64,000 nucleotides of DNA from assembly GCF_002234675.1 (NCBI RefSeq), contig NC_019872.2:15249950-15313949 (forward strand). Direction: 5' to 3'. Position numbers and translations under genes: made by a program. The stretch comes from Oryzias latipes. Taxonomy: Eukaryota; Chordata; Actinopteri; Beloniformes; Adrianichthyidae. This document shows, piece by piece, positions 53,401 to 64,000 of this stretch (its first letter is position 1; the number at the start of each line of letters is the position of its first letter). The notes under the pieces were generated by a model that had not been told where the DNA came from, searched no databases, and worked only from the letters and a program-made list of their open reading frames with translations.

Positions 53401-56400
53401 AATAATATTCCACCTACCTAACATTTGAACTTTACAGGACTTACTACAGCAAGCATTCATTTCACCATCGTTTTTACATAGTCTAGGCACTGTTTAAAGA
53501 CCTTCACAGGGTCTAGTGTAGCTTAGTTTTCAGTCCTGAAACTTGAGATCTTTTAGCTTGCACAAGTGCAACAATATGATCTTATAATTAGTTTATGAAT
53601 GTTATTTAAATACCTGCTGTATGAGCAAAGCTCAGGTTTTATTGTTCATTACTAAAAACATGCAAACAAAGGAGGGTAGTACCAAACATGCAGAGAATTT
53701 TTACAGCCAGTGCTGTTAACCTAGAAGGACAATTTAAAAATAAGTCCAAGCCCATAGGGGTAAGTAAATATGTCCTTTAAGTCTACATCCCAATGTAAAT
53801 CAATAATCTTAACTTGCAAGCCAATGGGGCCATGAGAAGCTGTAACTGGTGAGCGAAAAAATGAATTCTGATTCAAGTTATCCAAAATCTGGAAAATGTT
53901 TCTTAAACTGCCACAGTAAGCTTGCTGTCCATATCTGCCGACTGTTCCAAACTCTTGTCTGTCACATGATTCCACGTTAGGTTAATGTTTGCAAATGCTT
54001 GCCTCTTCTCAGGACATGTTATTTTCAAAGCTGTCAGTGAGCAAGTTCCAACAAACTCCCTCTCAAAGTTCAGCTTTGAAGTTAATCCTATTTCACTAGC
54101 AACTAAGTGGCTGACTTCCACCGCGACATCACCCATCTCTCAACTTAGAATAAAAACAAAGTGCTCACAATTCATTCTCTGTGCAATTGTTTGTATTTTT
54201 TTTAACCATGCAGAGTTACATAGAGGCACCAATGATTGTTTCCTTTAGCATCATAACTTGCTGCACCTGGCACACAAATTTCTAACTTGTATCCATGTAC
54301 AAATTAAAGAAAAGGTCAATTTATCTGGGAAAATCCAACACTTTTTTGACATTTTACTGATGAAGGTGTCAAGATCAAATAAAAGCATTTAAAACTCCAA
54401 CAACGATAGGACAAAATGACACTAACAGAACCCTATGGAACAGTAAATTTTTTGCACACACTGACTTTTATATGAAAACATATATGTGCAAATATGTGTG
54501 TGTAAACATACTTTATTTATATGTATTTTATAGTTAACTAATCCTGCTAGGGTTTCAGTAAGATTAAACCTCTAACAAACAGGTTCAGGTTCCAGTGCCA
54601 AGCTATGACACCCCTATTCTAGTCCATGACTATGGTCATTATAGGATTATTGTGTTGCATAGACTTCACCAGATGCTGTTTTGCCATCCAACAATGGTTC
54701 AGACACATTGTTGTACATATATGTCTTAGCTGACATGAAATCGGCTTGGTTTTACCAAAAAAAAGAAAGAAATGGTGGTCTATTTTTAAATAATAATTTT
54801 TAAAAACGTATAAACTCATAAGTCCAGCCCAAAAAACTAAAGCCTGGACACTCAAGAAAGTGTGACTTGAACTGCTAAAAGGTAAAAGGATTACTACAAT
54901 ACTTGCTATGTTTTCCAGGCGAGTGCTTGCTTGACCAGCCTCAGAAACAGCTAGTCCTTCCTGATGGCTTACCTGGAGCATCTTATGATCTGAACCGTCA
55001 GTGCGAGCTCGCCTTTGGAGAAGACTCTAAGCCCTGTATCGCAATGCAGCCATGCAGTCGTTTGTGGTGCACGGGCACGTCCAGTAGCCACCTGGTCTGC
55101 ATGACTCGGCACTTCCCCTGGGCAGATGGCACTGAGTGTGGTGACGGAAAAGTCTGCGATCGAGGGGTATGCTCTGAAAAGCCTGCCAAAAAAATGACGG
55201 TAAGCTTTTTAGAAGGATGTGGCTATAACGACGATACACAGGTGTAAATGAGTTTGCATTCTCTTGTCTTTGTTCTGGCAGGTGGATGGCCGTTGGGGCA
55301 GCTGGAGTCTGTTCGGTTCATGTTCACGCTCATGTGGAGGTGGCATCCAGCTTTCTAAAAGGGAGTGTACCAACCCAGCTCCTTCAAATGGGGGAAAATA
55401 CTGCAGAGGCCTTCGGGTCAAATATCGATCCTGCAACTTGAACAGTTGTACCGATGCAGGTTGGAGTCTCACAGAACGCTACATTGATCAGTCACAGTTT
55501 AGTCCTTCAGTATTTCCACCTCTTATGATGAAGGACTTTATCTTCATACAGAGAAAACCTTTCGTGAAGAGCAGTGTGAGACCTCTGGCCGCAATTTCAA
55601 CAGTAATCACGTCTCCCAATCTGTGGTTTGGGTACCCAAGTACTCTGGAGTTTCCCTTGGTGACAGGTGTAAACTCGTCTGCAGAGCTAATGGCACCGGC
55701 TACTTCTACGTGTTGGCCCCAAAGGTAAGCTAGACTTGTCATGTGTGGAATCAGGCAGCTTTTTAAGTGTTTTGGAACGAATGAGCAAAGTTGCAATTTA
55801 CCAAGACTGCAAGAGTTCTCAAATGTTTAAGGAATTGAACCCAAGAGAAGAATATACGTTTGTTTCAAACACGGCACCATGCTTGCCACAATTGAAGCTC
55901 AGCACCACATTTTCTGACGAATGTCTAGACAGGTGTTGCATTTTCATAATAATAATAAGAGCAGAGTTGTTAGGTGCACTTTCCATGAACCAGCTCCCCC
56001 TCTTCAAAGTGCAAAATCTAGAACAAGTAAGGAAGACGAGAAAAATGACGGTTTATCTTGTGTGAGGTGTGAGGTGAGCCCGACCAGCTGTATGATAGCC
56101 TTCCCTCTTCATTCCATCACTCTTCCCAGCAGAGATAGAGATGAACAATCAGAGGCCATACAGCTCTGGTTTTGACCCCTGCTGGAAGCACAGTTGTCAC
56201 GCAAATTGCACTTTCAAAAGAAACTTTCTTTTAAGGTTTCATCTGCTAGGTCTGTGGCTCTGTACCTTTTTGAGTCATTTTATGAATCATATTGTCCAGC
56301 AGTGGGGCGCTCACAGAGAACACGCCGGTATTGGAAAGTTAAATGAGATTTGTATTTGTGTTTTTCAGGTTATTGATGGGACTCCATGCTCGCCAGATTC

Positions 56401-58273
56401 CACAGGAGTTTGTGTCCAAGGCAAGTGCATCAAAGCTGGCTGTGATGGGAAAATTGGATCCAACAAGAAATTTGATAAGTGTGGAATCTGTGGAGGTGAC
56501 AACAAGGGCTGTAAAAAAGTGTCAGGGCTCTTCACAAAGCCTGTGTGAGTAAAACTTTAACTGAACATCACATAGAAATGTCAGATGTCAAATATGCTTC
56601 TCTTCTCCTCTGTGTTTTTGTGCCAACTGAATTCACAAATTCCTGGCATTTAGAAATCAGGAAAACATTGGTTTAGACATCCAAAAAAAAAAAACTTAAC
56701 TGCCTTGTGTTTTGCCCATCCATTACGTGGCCATTAATAAAAGATGAGCTCTCTTTTGACCCATGCATATAACTCTAAAATCACACTCTTTCCTGAGCTT
56801 CATTCACTTCGCAATCCGTAAAGCCCCCTCCAATGAAAAGACTAACGCGCATTTCGGACTTCAAAGTTTTACAACCGTTTTTGGGTTCCATGTTCAAAAC
56901 GCTTGGCCATTGAACGCCAGTTAAACCATGTTGAATTTTGACCAATCAGGTACTCGTATTTAGTTTTTGATTTAGTGGACTTAGTTTATCTAGTTAACTC
57001 AGACATGGAGACAAGCCTGACAACTTTTGTTAATTTTTTTTAAACAAAGACAAACCAAGGCCACTATCCTGGCATGATGGCAATCCATATCCACCATTGC
57101 AAGGATGCTAGCAATTGAACCAAACTGTTTACGTTTGGTGCTCAAATTGCAAGATTTGGACCAAATTTAAAATTTCTCAGCAAATCTCTTCCAAAAAGAA
57201 GCTTCTCCCTGCTTTTCCCTCGTGAACACCATAGGATAAACACGCATTCAAGAGCGTGCTAAACGAGCATTCTTGAACACACGTCAAATGCCTGGTGTGT
57301 ACGTAGCTCGACAGCTGTTGTGAATTCAAAACTTAAATAAGCTGCATAACTGTTGCAAAATAGACATGGAAACATGTATTGGTTAGTTAGAAATCCTTGT
57401 TTTTGTACTAAAATGCACTAGTGTGAACACTGAACTCCAATCAGTTATTATCAGTGGTGGTTAGTGATGACATTATTTTTTACCTACAGGCACGGATACA
57501 ACTTTGTGGTCATGTTGCCAGAGGGTGCAGCCAACATAGACATTCGTCAGCGAGGCTACAAAGGAATGAGAGGCGACGAAAACTATTTGGCTGTGAAGAA
57601 CAGTAAGGGCCGCTACCTGCTTAATGGAAACTACGTGGTATCTGCGGGTGAGAAAGACATCCTAGTAAAGCACACACTTCTGCGATACAGCGGGACATCT
57701 GGCCTGTCAGAAACCCTACAGACAGTGAAGCCGCTAGGAGAATCTTTAACTGTTGAGGTGCTGTGTGCTGGCAAAATGACCCCTCCACGCATCCGCTACT
57801 CTTTCTACCTCCCTCGTCAAACAAAAGACCACAAAACTTTGACGAAGCACCCAAGTGGCCACAACAGTGTGCTGGACCAGGAGAGCAGCAGTGTTAAAGA
57901 GAGCGGCACTCTGAAGAACTCTTACATTGAGGAGTCTACTGCTGGTAAATGGGTTCCTACAAGCTGGGAGAAATGCTCGGTGACCTGTGGTGATGGTGTC
58001 CAAAAGAGGTCGGTACAGTGTTTGGGACCAGACGGAAAGCCAGGGTTGGATTGTGACCCTTTACAAATACCATCAGAAACCAAGGTTTGTGGTGACGTAT
58101 GTTCAGAGTGGCATGTTGGGCAGTGGTCACCCTGCTCCAGAACCTGCGGGAAGGGCTTCAAAAGACGTCCGCTGCTCTGCAAAAGCCAAACTGGGAAGTT
58201 GCTCGCAAGGGATCATTGTACTGGCATTCGCAAACCACAGGAGCTGGACTTCTGCAATCTTAAACCTTGTTAG
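46532..58273 (+). CDS. adamts15: adamts15, secreted ADAMTS metalloprotease
   Basis: ADAMTS15 cleaves aggrecan and versican in the extracellular matrix. Eight exons: 46532-47449, 51830-51962, 52040-52207, 54919-55199, 55282-55459, 55552-55724, 56369-56544, 57490-58273; 936 residues with no frame break (human 950). Order: signal peptide (1 to about 21), propeptide with furin site RRAKR (cut after R199), metalloprotease (from F200, zinc site [12 protein letters not shown] with H348, E349, H352, H358), disintegrin-like (about 408-500), TSP1 repeat (504-557, SRSCGGG), Cys-rich (561 to about 670), spacer (about 671-790), TSP1 repeats 2 (827-880) and 3 (881-936). ADAMTS15 is chosen over ADAMTS1/4/5/8 because [34 protein letters not shown] and the end [14 protein letters not shown] match human ADAMTS15. 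Two C-terminal TSP1 repeats exclude ADAMTS4 (none). Confidence 0.95.
48770..48885 (-). mobile_element. SINE tail fragment, inverted
   Basis: On the minus strand: GTGTACCCCTCCTTTGCCCA, TCTGGGACAGGCTCTGGC, CTCGTGACCCGAAAGGGATA, then ATGGATAAATT. It is the 3' body of the same fish SINE family as the copies at 7905 and 17,030, with the head missing. Confidence 0.75.
49651..49666. repeat. 16-C homopolymer run
   Basis: Sixteen consecutive C in adamts15 intron 1. Length may be a sequencing or assembly uncertainty. Confidence 0.9.
50945..51400. mobile_element. Possible DNA-transposon remnant
   Basis: Starts AAGGCTGTGTCACACAGCCA, like the end of many fish MITEs, and is followed by a stretch dense in TGCG/GCGT/ACGT words (GCGTACGCATTTTGC) unlike its AT-rich flanks. 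No matching inverted end was found, so only a tentative call. Confidence 0.3.
51963..52039 (+). other. adamts15: adamts15 77-bp intron inside the zinc-binding motif
   Basis: GTATGT donor and TCAAAAG acceptor; the phase-1 join makes [12 protein letters not shown]. The short intron splits the catalytic HExxHxxGxxH-like motif between two exons. Confidence 0.85.
52208..54918 (+). other. adamts15 intron 3, no feature recognised
   Basis: AT-rich spacer between GTGGGT donor and TTTTCCAG acceptor. No exon or clear repeat seen. Confidence 0.5.
56830..57320. mobile_element. Possible DNA-transposon fragment in adamts15 intron 7
   Basis: The stretch ends ATGCCTGGTGTGTACGTAGC, which resembles the terminal GGTGTGTACGGGCC of the Harbinger-type element at 8274-8959 and fish MITE termini generally. 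The matching left end was not found. Confidence 0.3.
57490..58273 (+). other. adamts15: adamts15 last exon: spacer and TSP1 repeats 2-3
   Basis: 260 codons plus stop. Spacer start [20 protein letters not shown], then [17 protein letters not shown] Ser/Lys-rich linker (about 787-826) precedes two TSP1 repeats, each with WxxCSxxCGxG-type cores ([22 protein letters not shown]). One exon holds both last TSP1 repeats. Confidence 0.9.
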
Positions 58274-59395
58274 CAGCAAGAAATAACCCTCCAAAAACTT
58301 CATTTTATTTTTTTACACTTTTAACAATTTTAACAGAATTAAACTTCAAGTTATAACATTTCGTCTAAAAGATGTTTTGACTGGACTGATCGTTTTGAAT
58401 AAAAAAGCCAAGAACATTGAAGAATGACATCAGATATTTCTCAGTTGGCCATTACTCATTTAAATCCCTCCTGTTACCAGCCAGTCCAAAATGCCCGTTT
58501 GAAAGCAGTCTTTTTACTGTGAAAGTCTGCATCCCATTTCCTGTTACAGTACTTTAACTGCAGGTTTTAGATACGAGCTGGGTCTCGCAAATGTAACTGT
58601 TGAAGTAAACTGCTTGTGCAGGAAATGACTCATTTTTTAAAATGTAAACGTACCATAAGTGACATTTACACATATTTACCTAAATGAATGTCAGTCTTTT
58701 AGTTTTTAATTCTGTTTTGTTAAATTAATTCTGAAAGGACGGAGTTATTATTTGAACAGCTGATGATTTCATCTAAAGCAAGCATGTTTGGAAAAGTTAA
58801 TTTATGACTCAGTGATGCTGCTCACAGTGCTGCACTGCTCACTAGAAATGTAAGCCTTGCACAATATCACACATAAACAGATCAAGCTTAGCTCTTGTCT
58901 GTCATGTAAAACATCTTTTCTATACGTCTTCATTTATGTTAGCCTTTTGTCTTGGCAGTTCATTGAGTACAGACACACTCATGTTGGGTTAAATCCCACA
59001 CAGTTGGCACATGTATGTTAATGTTATTGAGCAAAAAAAATAATATTTGTATTGTCCTGGATTTCTTGGTGTATGAGTCCAGAACTCAGTTCAAACTGTT
59101 CATCACATAGATCCAACAAAATCATTTATTCCTATATGCACTTCTACTTCTAAAGAGGTCACATTGATCAATCTAGTTACACAGTAAATCTTGCATTAAT
59201 TGGATTGTTATTCTAGATTTTGGTTTCTGTCAGCTTTTGCACTTTATACAGCAAGAGAGCTGTGCTGTATACCATGTATACATTTATTCAACTAAAAGAA
59301 ATGTAAATACTGGTCTTTTCCTGTTTTTACACACATTTGTAATTGTGCTTGAATTCTGCATATTTATTCCAAAATAAAGCAAGTATGAAACATTC
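58274..59395 (+). other. adamts15: adamts15 3' UTR
   Basis: AT-rich region between the TAG stop and AATAAA at 59373. The end is inferred. Confidence 0.6.
59373..59378 (+). terminator. adamts15 polyadenylation signal
   Basis: AATAAA about 1.1 kb after the stop, followed by a T-rich region. Confidence 0.6.
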
Positions 59396-59399
59396 ATAC

Positions 59400-60165
59400 T
59401 ACTGTTTGTTCTTCAGTCTTAACATTTTTTTTTCTATGAAGACACTGATTTGTATAGTATTATTTCCATACAAGAGCTGTCACATAATTGAAGTTAATAG
59501 ATAACTCAAGATAATCACAAATTACTTCCCTTTTTAAATCCCTTTTTTGTTTATTAATAAAAAGGGAAAAATATTAGCTTTTAATTAAAAAAAGACACAA
59601 ATGTTAAAAAAAGACTTAGTAAAAATACATTTTTTTTTGTAAAACTGATCAGAAATGGAATTTCAAAAATGTTAAAATTTTATTTAACACAATGTCGTGT
59701 CAAGCTTCCAAACTGAAAGATAAAATGACTCAAAAGACCAGACCTCTAACAAGTACTTCGACCATTTTAATTCCTTTTTGTTACTAAACCTAAAAATGTT
59801 TTAACTCAATACAAAGGAAATAAAGTCACACTTTATGTATTTATTTACAACCCAACCATCTGCCTGTACCCCAAAGTTGGGATTGGGACATGGAAACATT
59901 GGAGAGCTCTCCCAATGTGTCTGCAGTGACTCAGAACACCTGAAGGTCCCAGATGATCTGACATTTAAAGACTAACCAGTCCCAATCCTACCAAAAATCA
60001 AACGTGATATGGCGTTTTCAGGATTCATAAAACAAGAAACTTAGGTATAGCATTAATAAAATACTTGTAGGGAAATAACTTAATAACGTGTTTTTACATC
60101 TGAACAAATAATAACATAAATGTTGTGAATATTTTAGGAGTTTGTCCTTACAGAGAAGGAGGGTC
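59400..60165. other. Intergenic, no gene seen
   Basis: AT-rich; no coding or repeat signal recognised. Confidence 0.4.
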
Positions 60166-60169
60166 TAGG

Positions 60170-60335
60170 GGGCAGGGGTGCCCAGTTTAGTTTAGTTTGT
60201 TTAGTTCAGCTTAGCAATCAGCTATTGCATTTTATAACTAATGTTATGTGTTGTACAATTGGTGAAGCCCGTTGAGACAACTGTGTTGTACATTGGGCTA
60301 TATAAATAAAACTGAATTGAACTGAATTGAAACTG
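60170..60335 (+). mobile_element. LINE/retroposon-like 3' tail
   Basis: Contains TTGGTGAAGCCCGTTGAGAC, TACATTGGGCTATATAAATA and then AACTGAATTGAACTGAATTG: the usual fish L2/Rex-like tail ending in AATTG repeats. Only the 3' end is seen. Confidence 0.55.
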
Positions 60336-60339
60336 TGTT

Positions 60340-61480
60340 GGACTCTTCACTCTACAAAGTAATACAGATTAAAAAAGCATAAGAGAAAAACATCATCTGC
60401 TTTCTACTTCAGCTAGAAGGAACATCTGAATCATGGACTATGGCAAGAGACTTTTGACTACCTGGAAACCCACAAACATCTACAATGGAGGAGGGCCGTT
60501 ACCAACAGATTTAACAAAGAGTCAATTTTTCCTTTAAACTATCGTCTAAATATAAGAAGAAGAAGGACCTCGAATTCCTCTAATTTCCACAGACAGCTTA
60601 AATCCAGGCATGTACAGTATTAATGGATTTATTCTCCAACATTTTGACAAACATTTGAGTAGCTAAGCTAACCGTTCTTATTTATATTAGGGTGTAGACA
60701 TTAAGGCTCTTGCACAATTCTTTAAGTTATGACCTATAAATTTATTAGGCAAAAAAGTCTACCTTTGCCATCCAGGGTTTTAAAAAGGCGTATTTTGTTT
60801 CTGTTGAAGCTGCAGAACAAATGTATATTTACTAAAACTTGTAAATTGTAAAATTGTAAATAGCTTTTGGATCTGTTGTTTAATGTTTCATGTTTTCTCG
60901 TTTTTTTTTAGAATAGAGATAGTTTGGCCGTGTTTTGTTCTATTTATTTCATTCACCTCCCTTTCTCCCTTTTTAATAAATAAAAACCATAAACATCATC
61001 CTTATTGTGTTTTATGTTACAGTTCCATCCAGCCCTAGACCTTTACTTTTGTGGACATAACAGGACTCATTCTGGCTGTGCTTACTGATGTCAAAGCAAT
61101 TTTGAGAGGTACATGGTGCTCTGTCAAAACATTTGACACATTTGGGTGCGCTGTGGATACACAACTGCAGCTAAAGTGTACTCATGTTGGACTGTGTTTC
61201 TTTTACATGTTACAAACAAGGTTGGAATGTGATGTTTGTTTTAAATGGTATTAGTGTGTTTTTTGTATGTTGCAAACAAGGTTGGGTTTGGAGATGTTGT
61301 TAATATGCAAACGTGACTAGCACAGTTAATGTCTAGCATGTCACAAACGAGTTCTAGAATCACAGTGAATGCAGTTCTGAAAGTTTCAATCTTTTGTCTT
61401 ACTTAATGCGCCTTTTGGTTCATTCCCCCTTCTGATCAGGACCGGCCTTATTATGTGGAAAAAACTGTATGTCTTTTACG
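60340..61480. other. Intergenic, no gene seen; diverged tandem copies near 61,190-61,310
   Basis: No open gene. Two diverged copies of a unit of about 60 bases (TACAAACAAGGTTGG and TGCAAACAAGGTTGG) lie near 61,200-61,310, with a weaker third near 61,340. Confidence 0.4.
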
Positions 61481-61484
61481 ACAA

Positions 61485-61562
61485 GCACTTTGCGTGCCCT
61501 ACAGCATATTGAAAGGTGCACTACAAATAAAGTGATTAACTGCTTAATTGATTGATTGATTT
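61485..61562 (+). mobile_element. LINE-like 3' tail with (ATTG)n
   Basis: GAAAGGTGCACTACAAATAA followed by TTGATTGATTGATT: the same style of ending as at 25,640-25,832. Confidence 0.45.
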
Positions 61563-64000
61563 CAATGGGCGTGAGAAGCCGGGTGAGAGACCCTTCTCTG
61601 AACAGTGTGGCGTTTATCCATATTATAATTCAATAGGTGGCTAACTGATTTAAATGTTTAATTAAAAAAACTTTAAGCAGAATGAATCCCTTCACAGTTG
61701 GAGTCTTTTAGCCTTACAACAGTACATGATCCTTTCCCACTGTTTAGCCTGTGTCTATGAACTATTTAAAAGGCTAGAATAACACCAGGGAGCAGCAATC
61801 TGATGAAAGCCCAGAAAGATGTTCTCAATTTTTGGGCAGGCAGAGCTTTCACTATGATGAAACAGACCTGCAATCAGTTCAGCAAAGTATGTTACTTCAT
61901 TTGAAGTGATTAACAGAGCAAACTTACTAACTTAAGAAGGTACATCTGTATCTGTTGTTAGTGCATTTGTACTAATGTTCTGATACCTTCTAATAAAGGC
62001 AGAGAAGAAGACATGCAAAGAACTCCTGGCTTTAAAGTGTCTGTTTTAATTAACGGCTCTCGGATTCAGCTTTCGTGTAGGAGTGAAGGGCAAGTGGCCA
62101 ACGTGGCCTTAAGTCATTCTCTGTAGGCCTTTAGCTTTTTGTGACTATGATCCATTTTTCAAATGCGCATCCACACATTTTTTTCCACCAGTTGTGATTT
62201 AAACCCAACTCTCCTGCTGTCCGCAGTCCAAGAATGGAGCTGTGTGTTGAGGTGGTAATTATGAAGTGGTAATTATGATGAGTGTAATTTTGACATGTCC
62301 ATGTCTGACTCTTTGACATTGAGAAATGAGACTGTGGGCGGTCTTGTTTTAGTCTTTTTTTGCGTGGTGGGAAACAGGGCATATAAAAAAAAAAACACTC
62401 ACACAGAGAGTTTGACCTACATAGGAGCCATTAGTGGAAAAACTGGAGAAATGCCACAGAAAATACTTCTAAGTTCACAGATTTCTTTTTCCTGGCAGCA
62501 GGTTAGATATTTTGTCATCATGAAAGAACATATTTTGGTGTTTTCACTTTTTTCCTGGTTAATAGCAGACAAATGTCTCTCCTAAAATCTGATAGAGGAT
62601 TTTTCACTAAAATTTAAGGCCATGGATTAAGACAATATGAATTTGGTTCATGTATACTTTACATGCAATTATCCAGCTGTTAACAACTCATTTGTGAAGC
62701 AGATTGTTATATCCTTCGACAATATGGTAAAGTACTGTATATGATCAAAAAGACTTGTTCTTTGTAATAATAATAATAATAACAATGACAATAATAATAA
62801 CAATACGATTTGCAGCCTAAAATAAAATAAAAGTTAACTAGATTTCATGTTCAAAAATCTTTATTTCTTTGAATACAAATTGTTACACTTCACATACTTT
62901 TGTTCTAGATATGTAGTTCCATGTTTACCAGAAATGAGTTAACCCACATTCAGTGAAATAATCTTCTGCTAACTGATTGGGTCTGTAAGTAATTTGTGTG
63001 AGGAGCTGAGTGACGGATTTTCTGAGTAATGCTTTCTGTCATATTTGATGTTAATTTGCTGAATGGATCGCTCACCACAACATAAAAAAAACACAAAAAA
63101 AAGACGGCAACGACCCCCTCTATAATCTGTCCACGTGGTTAGCAATCGATGCTTAGTAAAACCAGATGGGCCTTGTTATTGCACATCTAAGAGGAGGTCT
63201 GCTAACTGCTGCAAGAGGAGGATGAGTCAAGAAACAGCGGCCATATGAGAGCCACTTCTCAGCTAGCAGGGGTTCAGCTTAATACAACTGTATGAGTTTT
63301 CTGCCTGAAATGCTGAGTGTGCAGACCTGGCATTACTGTCCACAAGATTTAATAAACAACTTCTTGCTGTAAATCATATATCTGTGTGGCAGTTAAAAAC
63401 CCACTCTGAAGAAAATTGTGTTTTCAAAATGTCTTTTAGCCTTTTTCTAAAATCTTGTATGAGATGACATGCTTAAAACTGTAAGGCTGGATAGCTCCAG
63501 TATTGCTCACCGTTTTTGCTGCACCAGTAATGTTGGGTTAGGGTAGTGAGGGGGCTTTAAGCAAGTAGGAAAGAGTGTAAACAAAGAGATCATGGGAAAT
63601 GAGGAAAAACTTACCCACAACTTGGAGGCAAATTTCTGATGAACTGCTGTGGCTCTGTAGATACCGTGTCCTAGAAAACAACATAGGAATAATCAATATT
63701 CAAAGACCACTTGGAACAGTTTCAGGATAGCTCAAAAGACGATCGGACTGAGATTTTTACAGAAATACTTTTCTTTTAACTTTTTTATAAGAGCAACATC
63801 TGATATTTCAGGCTAAACATTATTTTTTGAAAGATACATTTTTGAATATTTTTTGTCTTTTTTTTTCTTTGGTCCACACTGGAAAGAAGAAAGATTGAGA
63901 AATGTTTGGGGAGGTGGTTTGAAAAAATGTCTAATCTTCCTTGCATACTGAAGAAAATTGTATTTATCTGTGTAATTTTAAGAAAGAAAAAAAAATCAAT
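61563..64000. other. Intergenic, no gene seen
   Basis: Apart from the AAT tract no feature was recognised up to the window end. Confidence 0.4.
62768..62812. repeat. (AAT)n microsatellite
   Basis: AATAATAATAATAATAACAA followed by further imperfect units. Confidence 0.85.

Overview
The window is vertebrate nuclear DNA, almost certainly from a teleost fish. It carries four large, intron-rich genes with GT-AG splice sites and no operons. The introns hold fish-type repeats: a tRNA-derived SINE with a LINE-like tail, a Harbinger-type MITE, a Tc1-like scrap, and LINE tails ending in ATTG or AATTG repeats. All four genes were assembled by joining exons by eye, and all have open frames over the part seen.

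Layout. (1) 3-21495, plus strand: the 3' portion of phldb1 (LL5-alpha), 19 coding exons, at least 1,212 residues. It runs from the Ser/Pro-rich middle through coiled coils to a C-terminal PH domain; the FHA-domain end lies before the window. (2) 22,240-29,340: intergenic, with a SINE fragment, a LINE-like tail, a candidate octamer/RFX-like cluster and a regularly spaced CCAAT triplet. (3) About 29,340-33,110, plus strand: atf5, a bZIP transcription factor of 503 residues. It keeps the two-uORF leader known for delayed reinitiation in ATF4/ATF5: a 3-codon uORF1, then a 64-codon uORF2 that overlaps the main start out of frame by 83 nt. (4) 34845-43374, minus strand: stk36 (Fused-family kinase), 20 coding exons, 1,093 residues, tail-to-tail with atf5. 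One intron holds a 1.35-kb element with long inverted arms made of tandem repeats. (5) 43,380-46,530: the shared upstream region of stk36 and adamts15, which diverge head-to-head, with two RFX/X-box-like sites on the stk36 side. (6) 46532-58273, plus strand: adamts15, a secreted metalloprotease of 936 residues in 8 exons. (7) 59,400-64,000: no gene seen; two LINE-like tails and simple repeats.

The genes are functionally unrelated neighbours: cell-cortex scaffold, stress transcription factor, ciliary/Hedgehog-family kinase, and matrix protease. In human their counterparts lie on different chromosomes or distant bands, as far as I recall, so this order looks lineage-specific. I found no new kind of system. 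The most informative signals are the conserved atf5 leader, where splicing turns a 2-codon uORF into the 64-codon overlapping one; a frame-dictated GC-AG intron in phldb1; a run of 12 skippable phldb1 exons; and several undescribed repeat elements.
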